Shown piece by piece: positions 17,252-24,635 of a DNA stretch of 64,000 bases; position 1 is the first letter of the stretch; the number at the start of each line of letters is the position of its first letter. The stretch is from assembly GCA_017307285.1 (NCBI GenBank), contig JAFKFI010000048.1, positions 41,403 to 105,402 on the forward strand, written 5' to 3'. The notes below the pieces were generated by a model. It saw only the letters and a program-made list of their open reading frames with translations, made no database searches and was not told where the DNA came from. Source of the stretch: Alphaproteobacteria bacterium. Its GTDB lineage: Bacteria; Pseudomonadota; Alphaproteobacteria; Acetobacterales; Acetobacteraceae. The position numbers and the translations under genes were made by a program.

Positions 17252-18703
17252 ATGTCCGATAGCCTCCATACACTCCCGCGGGATGGGCTCATCGCGGTGG
17301 TCAAGCGCGACTGCCCAACTTGCGTGCTCACCGCGCCGGTGCTGGGCGATCTGGCGCGCCGCGCCGGCCTCGCGGTGTTCACGCAGGACGACCCGAGCTT
17401 TCCGGAGACCGTGGCGGAGCGGATCGATGACACGGCGCTCGATGTGTCGCACCGACTGCGGATCGAGATCGTGCCGACATTGATCCGGCTGCGTGAGGGG
17501 CGCGAGGTGGAGCGCACCTATGGCTGGGATCGCACGGAGTGGCAGCGCGTCGCCGGCCTCGATGCGCTCGGCGAGGAGCTGCCGCCGTTCCGTCCCGGAT
17601 GCGGCGCCAAGAACATCGAGCCCGGTATCATCGAACGGCTGAAGATTCGTCACGGCGAAACCGGCCTCTCCGCCCGTCGTGTCGGCATCGGCGACGGCGA
17701 GGACGAGATCGAGGCGATGTTCGATCGCGGCTGGTCAGACGGCCTGCCGCTTGTGCCGCCCACGGAAGAACGCGTGATGCGGATGCTCTCGGGCACCGCG
17801 CGGGACCCGCGGGAGATCGTCGGCGCTATCCCGCCCGACCTTGTGCCGGCGACAGTGGAGAAGGTCGCGATCAACGCGGTGATGGCGGGCTGCAAGCCGG
17901 AATATTTGCCGGTGGTACTCGCTGCCGTGGAGGCGGTGCTCGACGAGAAATTCGCCATGCACGGCGTGCTCGCCACGACGATGTATGTCGGCCCCGTCGT
18001 GGTGGTGAATGGCCCGGTGCGGCGGCAGATCGGCATGAACGCGCGCGGCAACGCCCTCGGTCAGGGCAATCGCGCCAACGCGACGATCGGGCGCGCGCTC
18101 CAACTGGTGATCCGCAACATCGGCGGCGGACGCCCGCAGGAGGTGGATCGAGCGACGCTCGGCAATCCCGGCAAATACACCTACTGCTTCGCAGAGGACG
18201 AGGAAGGGTCATCCTGGGAGCCGCTCGCTTGCGACTTCGGCATCGCGCGTGGCGTCTCGGCGGTAACGGTGTTCGCCGGCTATGGCCTGCAAGGCATCGT
18301 CGATCAGAAGTCGCGCACGCCGGAGAGCCTGTCGCGCAGCTTTGCCGAGAGCCTGAAGGCGATGCAGAACGTGAAGCTTGCGCCGGGCTGCGACGTGCTG
18401 CTCGTCGTCTGTCCCGAGCACGAGCGGACGTTCCGTGAGGCAGGGTGGAGCAAGCGCCGGCTGACCGACGAGCTTCACCGACTCACGCAAATTCCCGGCG
18501 AGGAACTGGTCGGCGGCGCCAAGGGTATCGCGGAGGGCGGACCGCCCTCACTCGCGGGGAAGACGGTTGGAAAGACGAGGCCGGGCGGCCTGTTGATCGT
18601 CCGTGCTGGCGGCGGTGCCGGGATGTTCTCCGGCATCATTGGGGGCTGGGCCGCGAGCGGCGAGCGCGGCAGCATGCCTGTAACCAGGGAGGTAAAATCG
18701 TGA
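17252..18703 (+). CDS. Thioredoxin-like domain fused to a large uncharacterised domain; UGSC selenoprotein partner
   Basis: A 483-residue protein. Residues 1-~115 look like a thioredoxin fold: the redox motif CPTC at 21-24 after LIAVVKRD, and a cis-proline-like IEIVPTLIRLREG. The remaining ~340 residues are unfamiliar. They include GWSDGLPLVPPTEERV, NAVMAGCKPEYLPVV, a hydrophobic VGPVVVVNGPVR and a Gly-rich AGGGAGMFSGIIGGW end. No signal peptide is seen. The last codons overlap the next gene as GTGA (18700-18703), so translation is coupled. The natural reading is that the CPTC domain exchanges electrons with the UGSC selenoprotein; this is inference. Confidence 0.8.
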   Translation: MSDSLHTLPRDGLIAVVKRDCPTCVLTAPVLGDLARRAGLAVFTQDDPSFPETVAERIDDTALDVSHRLRIEIVPTLIRLREGREVERTYGWDRTEWQRVAGLDALGEELPPFRPGCGAKNIEPGIIERLKIRHGETGLSARRVGIGDGEDEIEAMFDRGWSDGLPLVPPTEERVMRMLSGTARDPREIVGAIPPDLVPATVEKVAINAVMAGCKPEYLPVVLAAVEAVLDEKFAMHGVLATTMYVGPVVVVNGPVRRQIGMNARGNALGQGNRANATIGRALQLVIRNIGGGRPQEVDRATLGNPGKYTYCFAEDEEGSSWEPLACDFGIARGVSAVTVFAGYGLQGIVDQKSRTPESLSRSFAESLKAMQNVKLAPGCDVLLVVCPEHERTFREAGWSKRRLTDELHRLTQIPGEELVGGAKGIAEGGPPSLAGKTVGKTRPGGLLIVRAGGGAGMFSGIIGGWAASGERGSMPVTREVKS

Positions 18704-19218
18704 CGGTGCTTCTCGATCCCACCGCGGAGCGAAGTCCGACGGTGCGGCCACGCCTGCCCCGGCCGGATCGGCTGGACGGGCTCACGGTCGGCATCCTCGA
18801 CATCTCGAAACCGCGCGGCGACGTGTTCCTCGACCGGCTGCATGAGCGCTTGAGCGAGCGCGGCATCGCCGTCCGGCGTTACATGAAGCCGACCATGACA
18901 CGCCCCGCCCCGCTGCCGCTGCGCCAGCAGATCGGCACCGAGGTGAACCTCGTCATCGAAGGGTTGGCGGATTGAGGCTCCTGCACGTCGTGCTGTACGC
19001 ATGACATGTCGGATCTGGAAATCCGCGGCATCCCCTCCGTTGGCGTGGCCACCACCGAGTTCGTCGACGCGGCTGATGTGCAGGCGAAGTCGCTCGGCTT
19101 CGACCCGGCCTACGTGTTCATCCCGCACCCGGTGCAGGACCGCACGGACGAGGAGCTGCGCAAGCTGGCGGACGAGCATTTCGAGGCGATCGTGGGACTC
19201 CTGCTGAAAGGCAACTGA
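18700..19218 (+). CDS. UGSC-family selenoprotein with in-frame TGA (Sec92)
   Basis: This is one 172-residue gene, not two fragments. Starting at GTG 18700 behind a strong AGGGAGGT site, the frame runs to a single TGA at 18973-18975 and continues open to 19218. The TGA is followed by GGC TCC TGC, giving U-G-S-C-T-S-C-C, the defining motif of the UGSC (seleno)protein family. Both sides match that family: before it DGLTVGILDISKPRGDVFLDRL and EVNLVIEGLAD; after it HDMSDLEIRGIPSVGVATTEF and FIPHPVQDRTDEEL. Sec92 with Cys95 would form a redox pair. The biochemical function is unknown. The gene overlaps the thioredoxin-fusion gene by GTGA. Confidence 0.9.
18973..18975 (+). other. Selenocysteine codon (recoded TGA)
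   Basis: This in-frame TGA falls at the U of the UGSC motif. It is the only stop in the frame between 18700 and 19218, and the protein similarity continues unbroken on both sides. Confidence 0.88.
18976..19005 (+). promoter_or_regulatory. Candidate bacterial SECIS hairpin
   Basis: Bacterial SECIS elements lie in the coding sequence just after the UGA. Here a perfect inverted repeat, GCACG-T-CGTGC (18983-18993), follows the TGA by seven bases. It would form a short stem with GU in the loop and a U just before the GCA strand. The E. coli fdhF element likewise has a GCA/UGC apical stem, a GU loop and a preceding U, but sits further from the UGA. The fit is suggestive only. Confidence 0.45.
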
Positions 19219-19272
19219 GTCCCACACGGCTTCGCCCACGCGCGGCGGAGTTGCACGAACGAAGGAACGACG

Positions 19273-19665
19273 ATGAAAGATTTGGCCGGCACCTGGAAAT
19301 TGGTGAACGTTGAGTCGCGCGATCCGGAGGGCAAGCCGCTCGCCTCGCAGTACGGTCCATTGCCTGTCGGCCGGATCGTGTTCACCAGAGAGGGGCGTGT
19401 GCTGGTTGGGGTGACCGACGGCCGCCCGTCATTGCCGCCGGGAACTAAGCGCGAATACGGCGGCTACACCGGCGCCTTCACGTTTAGCGGCACCACGCTC
19501 ACGACTCAGGTCGACGCCTCGCCCAACCCCGCATTGGTCGGTACCGCTCAGGTGCGCGGCGTGCGGTTCGAGGGCGAACGCATGGTTCTGCATCCGCCGC
19601 CACGCGAGATCGGCGGCGTGCTGCACGATCGCGAGCTGACCTGGGAACGGATCAGCACGGACTGA
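19273..19665 (+). CDS. Lipocalin-like domain protein
   Basis: A 130-residue protein beginning MKDLAGTWKLVNVESRDPEG, with the G-T-W-x-L-V signature of the lipocalin-like (Lipocalin_5) family. It also has YGPLPVGRIVFTREGRV, YGGYTGAFTFSGTTLTTQVD, and a C-terminal LTWERI strand typical of that barrel. No signal peptide is present. Function unknown. It follows the selenoprotein gene after 54 bp on the same strand and precedes a binding-protein gene, and may belong to their operon. A GAAGGAA site precedes the ATG. Confidence 0.85.
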   Translation: MKDLAGTWKLVNVESRDPEGKPLASQYGPLPVGRIVFTREGRVLVGVTDGRPSLPPGTKREYGGYTGAFTFSGTTLTTQVDASPNPALVGTAQVRGVRFEGERMVLHPPPREIGGVLHDRELTWERISTD

Positions 19666-19739
19666 GGCCGGCACAACCGTCGGCCGCTTGCCGGGATCGC
19701 TGATCGGCGGGACAAAGAGCCTTCGGGGAGGAGGCTACG

Positions 19740-20981
19740 ATGACAGATACAAAATGGATCGGGCGCCGCGACGCGCTCGCACTCGGGCTGGCCGCGGGTG
19801 CGGCAACAGCCGTCCGGCCGGCGCGCGCGCAGCAGCCGAGCGAGGTGAAAATCGCCATGCTGGTGCCGATGTCGGGTCCGTGGGCGCGGCAGGGCATTCT
19901 TGAGCAAATGGGTGCAGAGCTGGCGATCGATGACGTCAACAGTGCAGGCGGCATCAAGTCGCTCGGCGGCGCGAAGCTCAAGCTGGTTCAGTACGATACC
20001 GGCGACAGCGCGGAGAAGGCAAAGAACGCGGCGCAGCGCATGGTGGCGCAGGAGCCTGACCTGGTCGGCGGTTTCGGCTGCTGGCTGTCCAGCTTCACCT
20101 TGGCAGCCACCGAGGTGACGGAGCGTGCCTCGCTACCCTGGCTCACGCTGTCCTATTCCGATCTCATCACCGGGCGCGGCTTCCGCTACGTGTTCCAGAC
20201 CTCGCCCACCGCGCCGCAGCAGGCGGACGACACGGTGCCGATCGTGATGGCATTGGCGGAGAAGACCACCGGGAAGCGGCCGACCAAGGTGGGCATCATC
20301 GGCGACAGCACCGCGGCGGCCGTGAGCTTTCGCAAAGCGCTCGATGAGCACGTCCTCAAGGATCAGAAGCTCAGCGCCGTGGTGAACGAGGTCTACACGC
20401 CGCCGTTGTCGGATGCGACGACGCTCGTGCAGGCGGTTCGCAGCGCGCGCCCGGACTTCATGCTGCTGCTGTCGACCAGCGTGCCAGACGACAAGCTCTT
20501 GACCGAAAAATTCAACGAGTACGGTATGGGAGCCACGAAGCTTCCGCTGGTCGGCAATGGCGGGCACTGGGGCACACCCGAACTGCTGAAGGTGACCGGC
20601 GCGGACCTGCTGCAGGGCGTGATGGTCGGTCTGGCGAATTGGCCGGGCAAGGACCAGGCAGCGCTGTCGAAGCGCTTCGAGGAGCGCACGAAGGAGCCGT
20701 GGTTCGGTCACGATTCGCTGTTCGCCTATGCACACGTCATGATCTTGAAGGAGGCGCTGGAAAAGGCCGGCGTGGCCGAGCGGCAGAAGGTTGCCGAGGC
20801 GATCCGCAAGCTCGACATGACCGACGGCCCCGCTTTGTTGTTCCCTGGGCATCACCTGCAGTTCGACGACAAGGGACGACGGAAGAACGCGCAGATGGTG
20901 ATGATCCAGTGGCAGAACGGCAAGCCGGTAACGATCTACCCGACCGATATCGCTGCAGCGCCGGCGATCTGGAAGGCGTGA
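19740..20981 (+). CDS. ABC transporter substrate-binding protein, branched-chain amino acid type
   Basis: A 413-residue periplasmic binding protein. It has a Tat-like signal (GRRDALALGLAAGAATAV, cleavage near ARAQQ) and a type I binding-protein start VKIAMLVPMSGPWARQG. QMGAELAIDDVNSAGG and a conserved C-terminal AIRKLDMTDGPALLFPG segment follow. A GGGGAGGAGG ribosome site precedes the ATG. No permease or ATPase is linked. It is the second orphan protein of this class in the window and the last gene on this strand before a convergent deacetylase. Its ligand is unknown; co-location with the UGSC gene may be functional. Confidence 0.9.
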   Translation: MTDTKWIGRRDALALGLAAGAATAVRPARAQQPSEVKIAMLVPMSGPWARQGILEQMGAELAIDDVNSAGGIKSLGGAKLKLVQYDTGDSAEKAKNAAQRMVAQEPDLVGGFGCWLSSFTLAATEVTERASLPWLTLSYSDLITGRGFRYVFQTSPTAPQQADDTVPIVMALAEKTTGKRPTKVGIIGDSTAAAVSFRKALDEHVLKDQKLSAVVNEVYTPPLSDATTLVQAVRSARPDFMLLLSTSVPDDKLLTEKFNEYGMGATKLPLVGNGGHWGTPELLKVTGADLLQGVMVGLANWPGKDQAALSKRFEERTKEPWFGHDSLFAYAHVMILKEALEKAGVAERQKVAEAIRKLDMTDGPALLFPGHHLQFDDKGRRKNAQMVMIQWQNGKPVTIYPTDIAAAPAIWKA

Positions 20982-20985
20982 CCCG

Positions 20986-21819
20986 CTAGCCGGGCGGAGG
21001 GGTCCGCCACGCTGTGGCCAGATTGCGGTATCCGGACACGGCGATACCGGCGGCGGCAAGCTGCTTGGCAACATGCCCGCTGGCGAACAGCGCGTATTCG
21101 GCCGTGCGCCATTCCGCGTGATCGGGCGCGATCGCCTCGATTTCGCCCGGGATGGTTGCGTGCAGGGCGAAATGCGTGATGCCGTCTGCCAGGTCGTCGA
21201 TCAAATGCTGCCAGCCGAGCGCGAGTTCGTTCCGCGGCATCGGCAGCGTGCCTCGGCAATGATCGATCACCGGCGATCCCGCCGCATCCAGCGCCGCGAC
21301 CGTCGCGCGGTACGCGTCGAGGTCCGGCGGCCAAGTGATCGACCGCGGTAGTACGGGAAGCAGCTCGTACTCGCGCGCCAGGGATACATGCGCGGGCAGC
21401 AATTCGGCCAGCATGGCGGCACCCATATGCGCGTCGATATGAGTCGGCCTCATACCCGCCGCGAGGCAGTGCTCGATCTGTGCGCGCAATTCGGCCTCGG
21501 CCGCCTCGGGCACGAGATGGCGGCGCAGACTGGCAACGTCGCGCCACATATAGCCGTCCGCGTCGATCAGTCCGGAGGCGCGGCTCGTCGTCGAAAGCGG
21601 CGCCCAGCGATAATGCCGCCATTCGCTGGTCAGGGTGAGATGCACACCGAGATCGAGCGACGGGTCGGCCGCCGCAAGCTCGGCAATCTGGCGGAACCAC
21701 GGGCACGGCGCCATGACCGAGCCGCAGGTCACGCGGCCACCGCGGGCCAGTTCGACAAACGCCTGATTCGCTCCGTGCGTGCTGCCAAGATCGTCGACGT
21801 GCAGGATTGCGGTTCGCAT
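20986..21819 (-). CDS. ChbG/YdjC-family carbohydrate deacetylase-like protein
   Basis: A 277-residue protein beginning MRTAILHVDDLGSTHGANQA, which carries the acidic metal-binding DD near the N-terminus. It continues with GSVMAPCPWF, LDLGVHLTLTSEW and THIDAHMGA, with metal-ligand histidines, in the order expected for the YdjC/ChbG fold. Family members deacetylate N-acetylated oligosaccharides such as chitobiose; the substrate here is not determinable. It is convergent with the binding protein and divergent from the ThDP enzyme gene (about 120 bp). Confidence 0.85.
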   Translation of the reverse strand: MRTAILHVDDLGSTHGANQAFVELARGGRVTCGSVMAPCPWFRQIAELAAADPSLDLGVHLTLTSEWRHYRWAPLSTTSRASGLIDADGYMWRDVASLRRHLVPEAAEAELRAQIEHCLAAGMRPTHIDAHMGAAMLAELLPAHVSLAREYELLPVLPRSITWPPDLDAYRATVAALDAAGSPVIDHCRGTLPMPRNELALGWQHLIDDLADGITHFALHATIPGEIEAIAPDHAEWRTAEYALFASGHVAKQLAAAGIAVSGYRNLATAWRTPPPG

Positions 21820-21942
21820 CGGCCGTCGCGCCCTCCGTTCGCGTTCCGCCCCATGCTGGCGCGTCGGCCGCGACTGCGCCAGACTAAGGCATGAGTGGGG
21901 GCGCCCCGGCACACCACAACTTCCAGGAGAGAGAGGTCCAAC

Positions 21943-23673
21943 ATGCCCGCCGAGCGATTGCTAGCAGCTGAAACCAACTCCGCCGACCTCGTGGCTCAGG
22001 TGCTGCGCGAAGCCGGCATCGACATGGTGTTCGGTATCTCGGGCGGCCACACCGGGCGCATCTTTCGCGGCCTGGAAAAGCAGCAGAACGGCATCCGCAC
22101 CGTGCTGGTGCGCGAGGAGAGCCTCGGCGGCGTGATGGCGGAGGTCTACGGTCGGCTCAAGCGCAAGCCGGGCGTGCTGATCGGGCAGGGTCCGTGGGTG
22201 CTCGGCAATGGCTTGCTCGGCACGCTGGAGGCGCATCTCTCCAGCTCGCCCATGCTGCTGCTCACCGATTTCAGTGATCCCGCCAATCTCTCGCTGCACG
22301 GACCCTACCAGTCCGGCACCGGCGACTACGGCGCGTGGGACGCGCGCACCGCGTTCCGGGGCGTCACCAAGCAGGTGTTCCAGGCGCTCGAACCCGCTTC
22401 CGCCGTGCAGGCGACCCAACTCGCGATCAAGCACGCGCTGGCTGGCCAGCCCGGCCCCGTCGCTGTGCTGTACAGCCTCGCCTCGCTCTCGGGCAATGTC
22501 GACGCCCAATCCGAGCCGCGCTTGTACGCGACTTCTTTCTACTTGCCGCCCGCTCCACAGGCGGCGGATGCTTCGCTGGTCGCCGCTGCGGCGCGCGCGC
22601 TGACGGCTGCGAAGCATCCGGTCATCATCGCCGGAAACGGCGTGCGGATTGCGCAAGCCTACGAGCCGCTGGAACAACTCGCCGACACGCTCGGCATCCC
22701 GGTCGTCACCACCGCCTCCGGCAAAGGCGTATTCGCCGAGACGCATCCGCTGGCACTCGGCGTGTTCGGCACCTTCGGCCTCGCGGCGGCCAACGCGGCG
22801 GTGGCGGAGGCGGATCTCGTGCTCGTCGTCGGCTCCAAGCTCGGGGCGTCCGATACGGCGCGCGAGAACCCGGAACTGCTGAACCCCGCCCGGCAGAGTT
22901 TCATCCAGATCGATGTCGAGCCGCGCAACGCCTCCTGGACCTTTCCCGCCGAGCACGTGCTGATCGGCGACGCGGCACTCGTGCTGCAACAGCTACGCGC
23001 GGCCGTGTCCGACCAAGGCCGACGTGATGCGGGCGTGCAGCGCGTCGCGGCGCATCGCCAGCGGCACGGCTATTTCGACGCCGATGCCTACGAGGCGCCC
23101 GGCACGCCAATCCATCCGCAACGCATCATCGGCGAATTGCGCCGCAACCTGCCGCCCGACGCCATCGTCACCTGCGACGCGGGCGAGAACCGTATCCTGA
23201 TGACGCATCTCTACCAGACGCAGCGGGCCGGCGGCTTCCTGCAAGCGGCGGGCTCCGGCCCGATGGGCTTCGCGGTGCCGGCCGCCCTCGGGGCGAAGCT
23301 GGTGCATCCAGACCGCCCGGTGGTGGCGGTCTGCGGCGATGGCGGGTTCGGCATGTCGATGAACGGCATGATGACGGCGCTCGAGCAGGACATCCCGATC
23401 GTGACCGTGGTGTTCAACAACAAGGCGCTCGGCTGGGTGCTGCACGGCGGCGGCCCCTTCGCCGCCGAGTTCCGCGACTTCGACTTCGCCGCGATTGCCC
23501 GGGCGATGGGCTGCGGCGGCGTGCGGGTGAGCGACCCCAACCAGCTCGGCCCCGCTCTCAAGGAGGCGATCGCCTCGCGCCGCCCGACGGTGATCGATGT
23601 GGCGACGTCGCTCAACGACATCACGTTCGCCGACATCACCTCGCCGCTGGCGAAGGTCGCGGCACGAAAGTAG
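21943..23673 (+). CDS. Thiamine diphosphate-dependent enzyme, acetolactate synthase-like
   Basis: A 576-residue ThDP enzyme with the three standard domains. The N-terminal pyrimidine-binding domain has MVFGISGGHTGRIF and a catalytic Glu in VLVREESLGGVMAEVYGR. The middle domain carries HPVIIAGNGVRIA. The C-terminal domain has the GDGGFGMSMNGMMTALEQ...FNN ThDP/Mg motif. The family includes acetolactate synthase, glyoxylate carboligase, benzoylformate decarboxylase and oxalyl-CoA decarboxylase, and the reaction cannot be fixed. The ATG at 21943 is chosen because CAGGAGAGAGAGG precedes it. It stands alone, followed by an inverted repeat. Confidence 0.88.
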   Translation: MPAERLLAAETNSADLVAQVLREAGIDMVFGISGGHTGRIFRGLEKQQNGIRTVLVREESLGGVMAEVYGRLKRKPGVLIGQGPWVLGNGLLGTLEAHLSSSPMLLLTDFSDPANLSLHGPYQSGTGDYGAWDARTAFRGVTKQVFQALEPASAVQATQLAIKHALAGQPGPVAVLYSLASLSGNVDAQSEPRLYATSFYLPPAPQAADASLVAAAARALTAAKHPVIIAGNGVRIAQAYEPLEQLADTLGIPVVTTASGKGVFAETHPLALGVFGTFGLAAANAAVAEADLVLVVGSKLGASDTARENPELLNPARQSFIQIDVEPRNASWTFPAEHVLIGDAALVLQQLRAAVSDQGRRDAGVQRVAAHRQRHGYFDADAYEAPGTPIHPQRIIGELRRNLPPDAIVTCDAGENRILMTHLYQTQRAGGFLQAAGSGPMGFAVPAALGAKLVHPDRPVVAVCGDGGFGMSMNGMMTALEQDIPIVTVVFNNKALGWVLHGGGPFAAEFRDFDFAAIARAMGCGGVRVSDPNQLGPALKEAIASRRPTVIDVATSLNDITFADITSPLAKVAARK

Positions 23674-23701
23674 GGACAACGCACACACATCTGGCCTCTT
23701 C

Positions 23702-23792
23702 GTCATGCTCGGCGAAGGCCGAGCATCCACGACTTGCTGTGGTTCCGCCTCGAAAAAGTAGCCGTGGATGGTCGGCCTTCGCCGACCATGAC
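23702..23792. repeat. Intergenic interspersed palindrome
   Basis: The left arm (23702-23731, GTCATGCTCGGCGAAGGCC...) and right arm (23763-23792, ...GGCCTTCGCCGACCATGAC) are nearly perfect inverted copies about 30 bases long, separated by 31 bases. Repeats built on GTCATG-x-x-C-GGCGAAGGC...CATCCACG are common between genes of Rhizobiales and Rhodospirillales. It could act as a terminator for the two convergent genes or be a dispersed REP-like element. Confidence 0.8.
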
Positions 23793-23820
23793 AAGGAGAG
23801 GTTAGACCGAACGATCGTTG

Positions 23821-24549
23821 CTATTGCGCGGCCGGAGCCGGGCGGGCGCGCTGGTTATAGAGCAGCTTGGCGCGCCGCTCCTGCTCCTCGGGCGTGAGCT
23901 TGGACGGGTCCTCGGCGAGGTCGCTGCCAACCGCCATACCCTTCTGCACGCCCGGGCGGCTGCCGACCTCCTCGAACCAGTGCTTGAAGTATTTGAACTC
24001 CTCGATGTCCTGGCCCTGGGATTTCCAGTTCACGCACCACGGATAGGAGATCATGTCCGCGATGCTGTATTCGTCGCCGGCGAGATAGCGTCGGTCGTAG
24101 AGGCGGTTGTTGAGGACGCCATAGAGCCGGTTGGCCTCATCGGTGAAGCGACGCACGGCGTAGGATTGATCGCCCTGCTTGTCGCCGAGCCGGCGGAAAT
24201 GGCCGCACTCGCCGAGCTTCGGCCCCTGATTGGCCATCTGCCACATCACCCACTGCGTCACTTCGGTCCGGCCCCGGAGATCGCGGGGAAGGAACTTCCC
24301 GGCCTTGTCGGCTAGGTACATCATGATCGCGCCCGACTCGAACACGCTGACCGCGCCGCCGCCGCCCTCCGGGTCATGGTCGACCAGCACCGGCATGCGA
24401 TGGTTCGGATTAAGCCGCAGGAATTCCTCGGTGAATTGGTCGCCGCGCCCGATATTGCACGGCACGATGCGATACGGCAGGCCGCATTCCTCGAGCAGGA
24501 TCGTCACCTTCTTGCCATTCGGCGTCGGCCAGAAATGCAGGTCCAGCAT
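23821..24549 (-). CDS. Glutathione S-transferase family protein
   Basis: A 242-residue cytosolic GST. The N-terminal thioredoxin-like domain starts LHFWPTPNGKKVTILLEECG and continues LNPNHRMPVLVDHD and VFESGAIMMYLADK, the conserved SNAIL-type glutathione-binding segment. The C-terminal helical domain contains LYGVLNNRLYDRRYLAGDEYS and the following IADMISYPW. This pattern is typical of the YfcG/Ure2-like (Nu) class, which often has disulfide reductase activity. An Asp/Glu/Arg-rich tail follows. It is convergent with the ThDP enzyme and divergent from the exporter. Confidence 0.92.
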   Translation of the reverse strand: MLDLHFWPTPNGKKVTILLEECGLPYRIVPCNIGRGDQFTEEFLRLNPNHRMPVLVDHDPEGGGGAVSVFESGAIMMYLADKAGKFLPRDLRGRTEVTQWVMWQMANQGPKLGECGHFRRLGDKQGDQSYAVRRFTDEANRLYGVLNNRLYDRRYLAGDEYSIADMISYPWCVNWKSQGQDIEEFKYFKHWFEEVGSRPGVQKGMAVGSDLAEDPSKLTPEEQERRAKLLYNQRARPAPAAQ

Positions 24550-24635
24550 CGCGGCGTCTCCCTCGGATGAGAGAACAGCCTAGGCAGGTTCCGCACCCCC
24601 TGCCAACGCCGCGAGTTCCGCCCTATAAGCGCGGC

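Noticed and set aside
18973..18975. TGA as an ordinary stop, giving a 91-residue protein plus a separate 70-residue gene starting at 19006
   Set aside because: The downstream ATG at 19006 has no ribosome site, the frame is the same, and the residues after the TGA (GSCTSCC) complete the family motif. One recoded gene explains everything.
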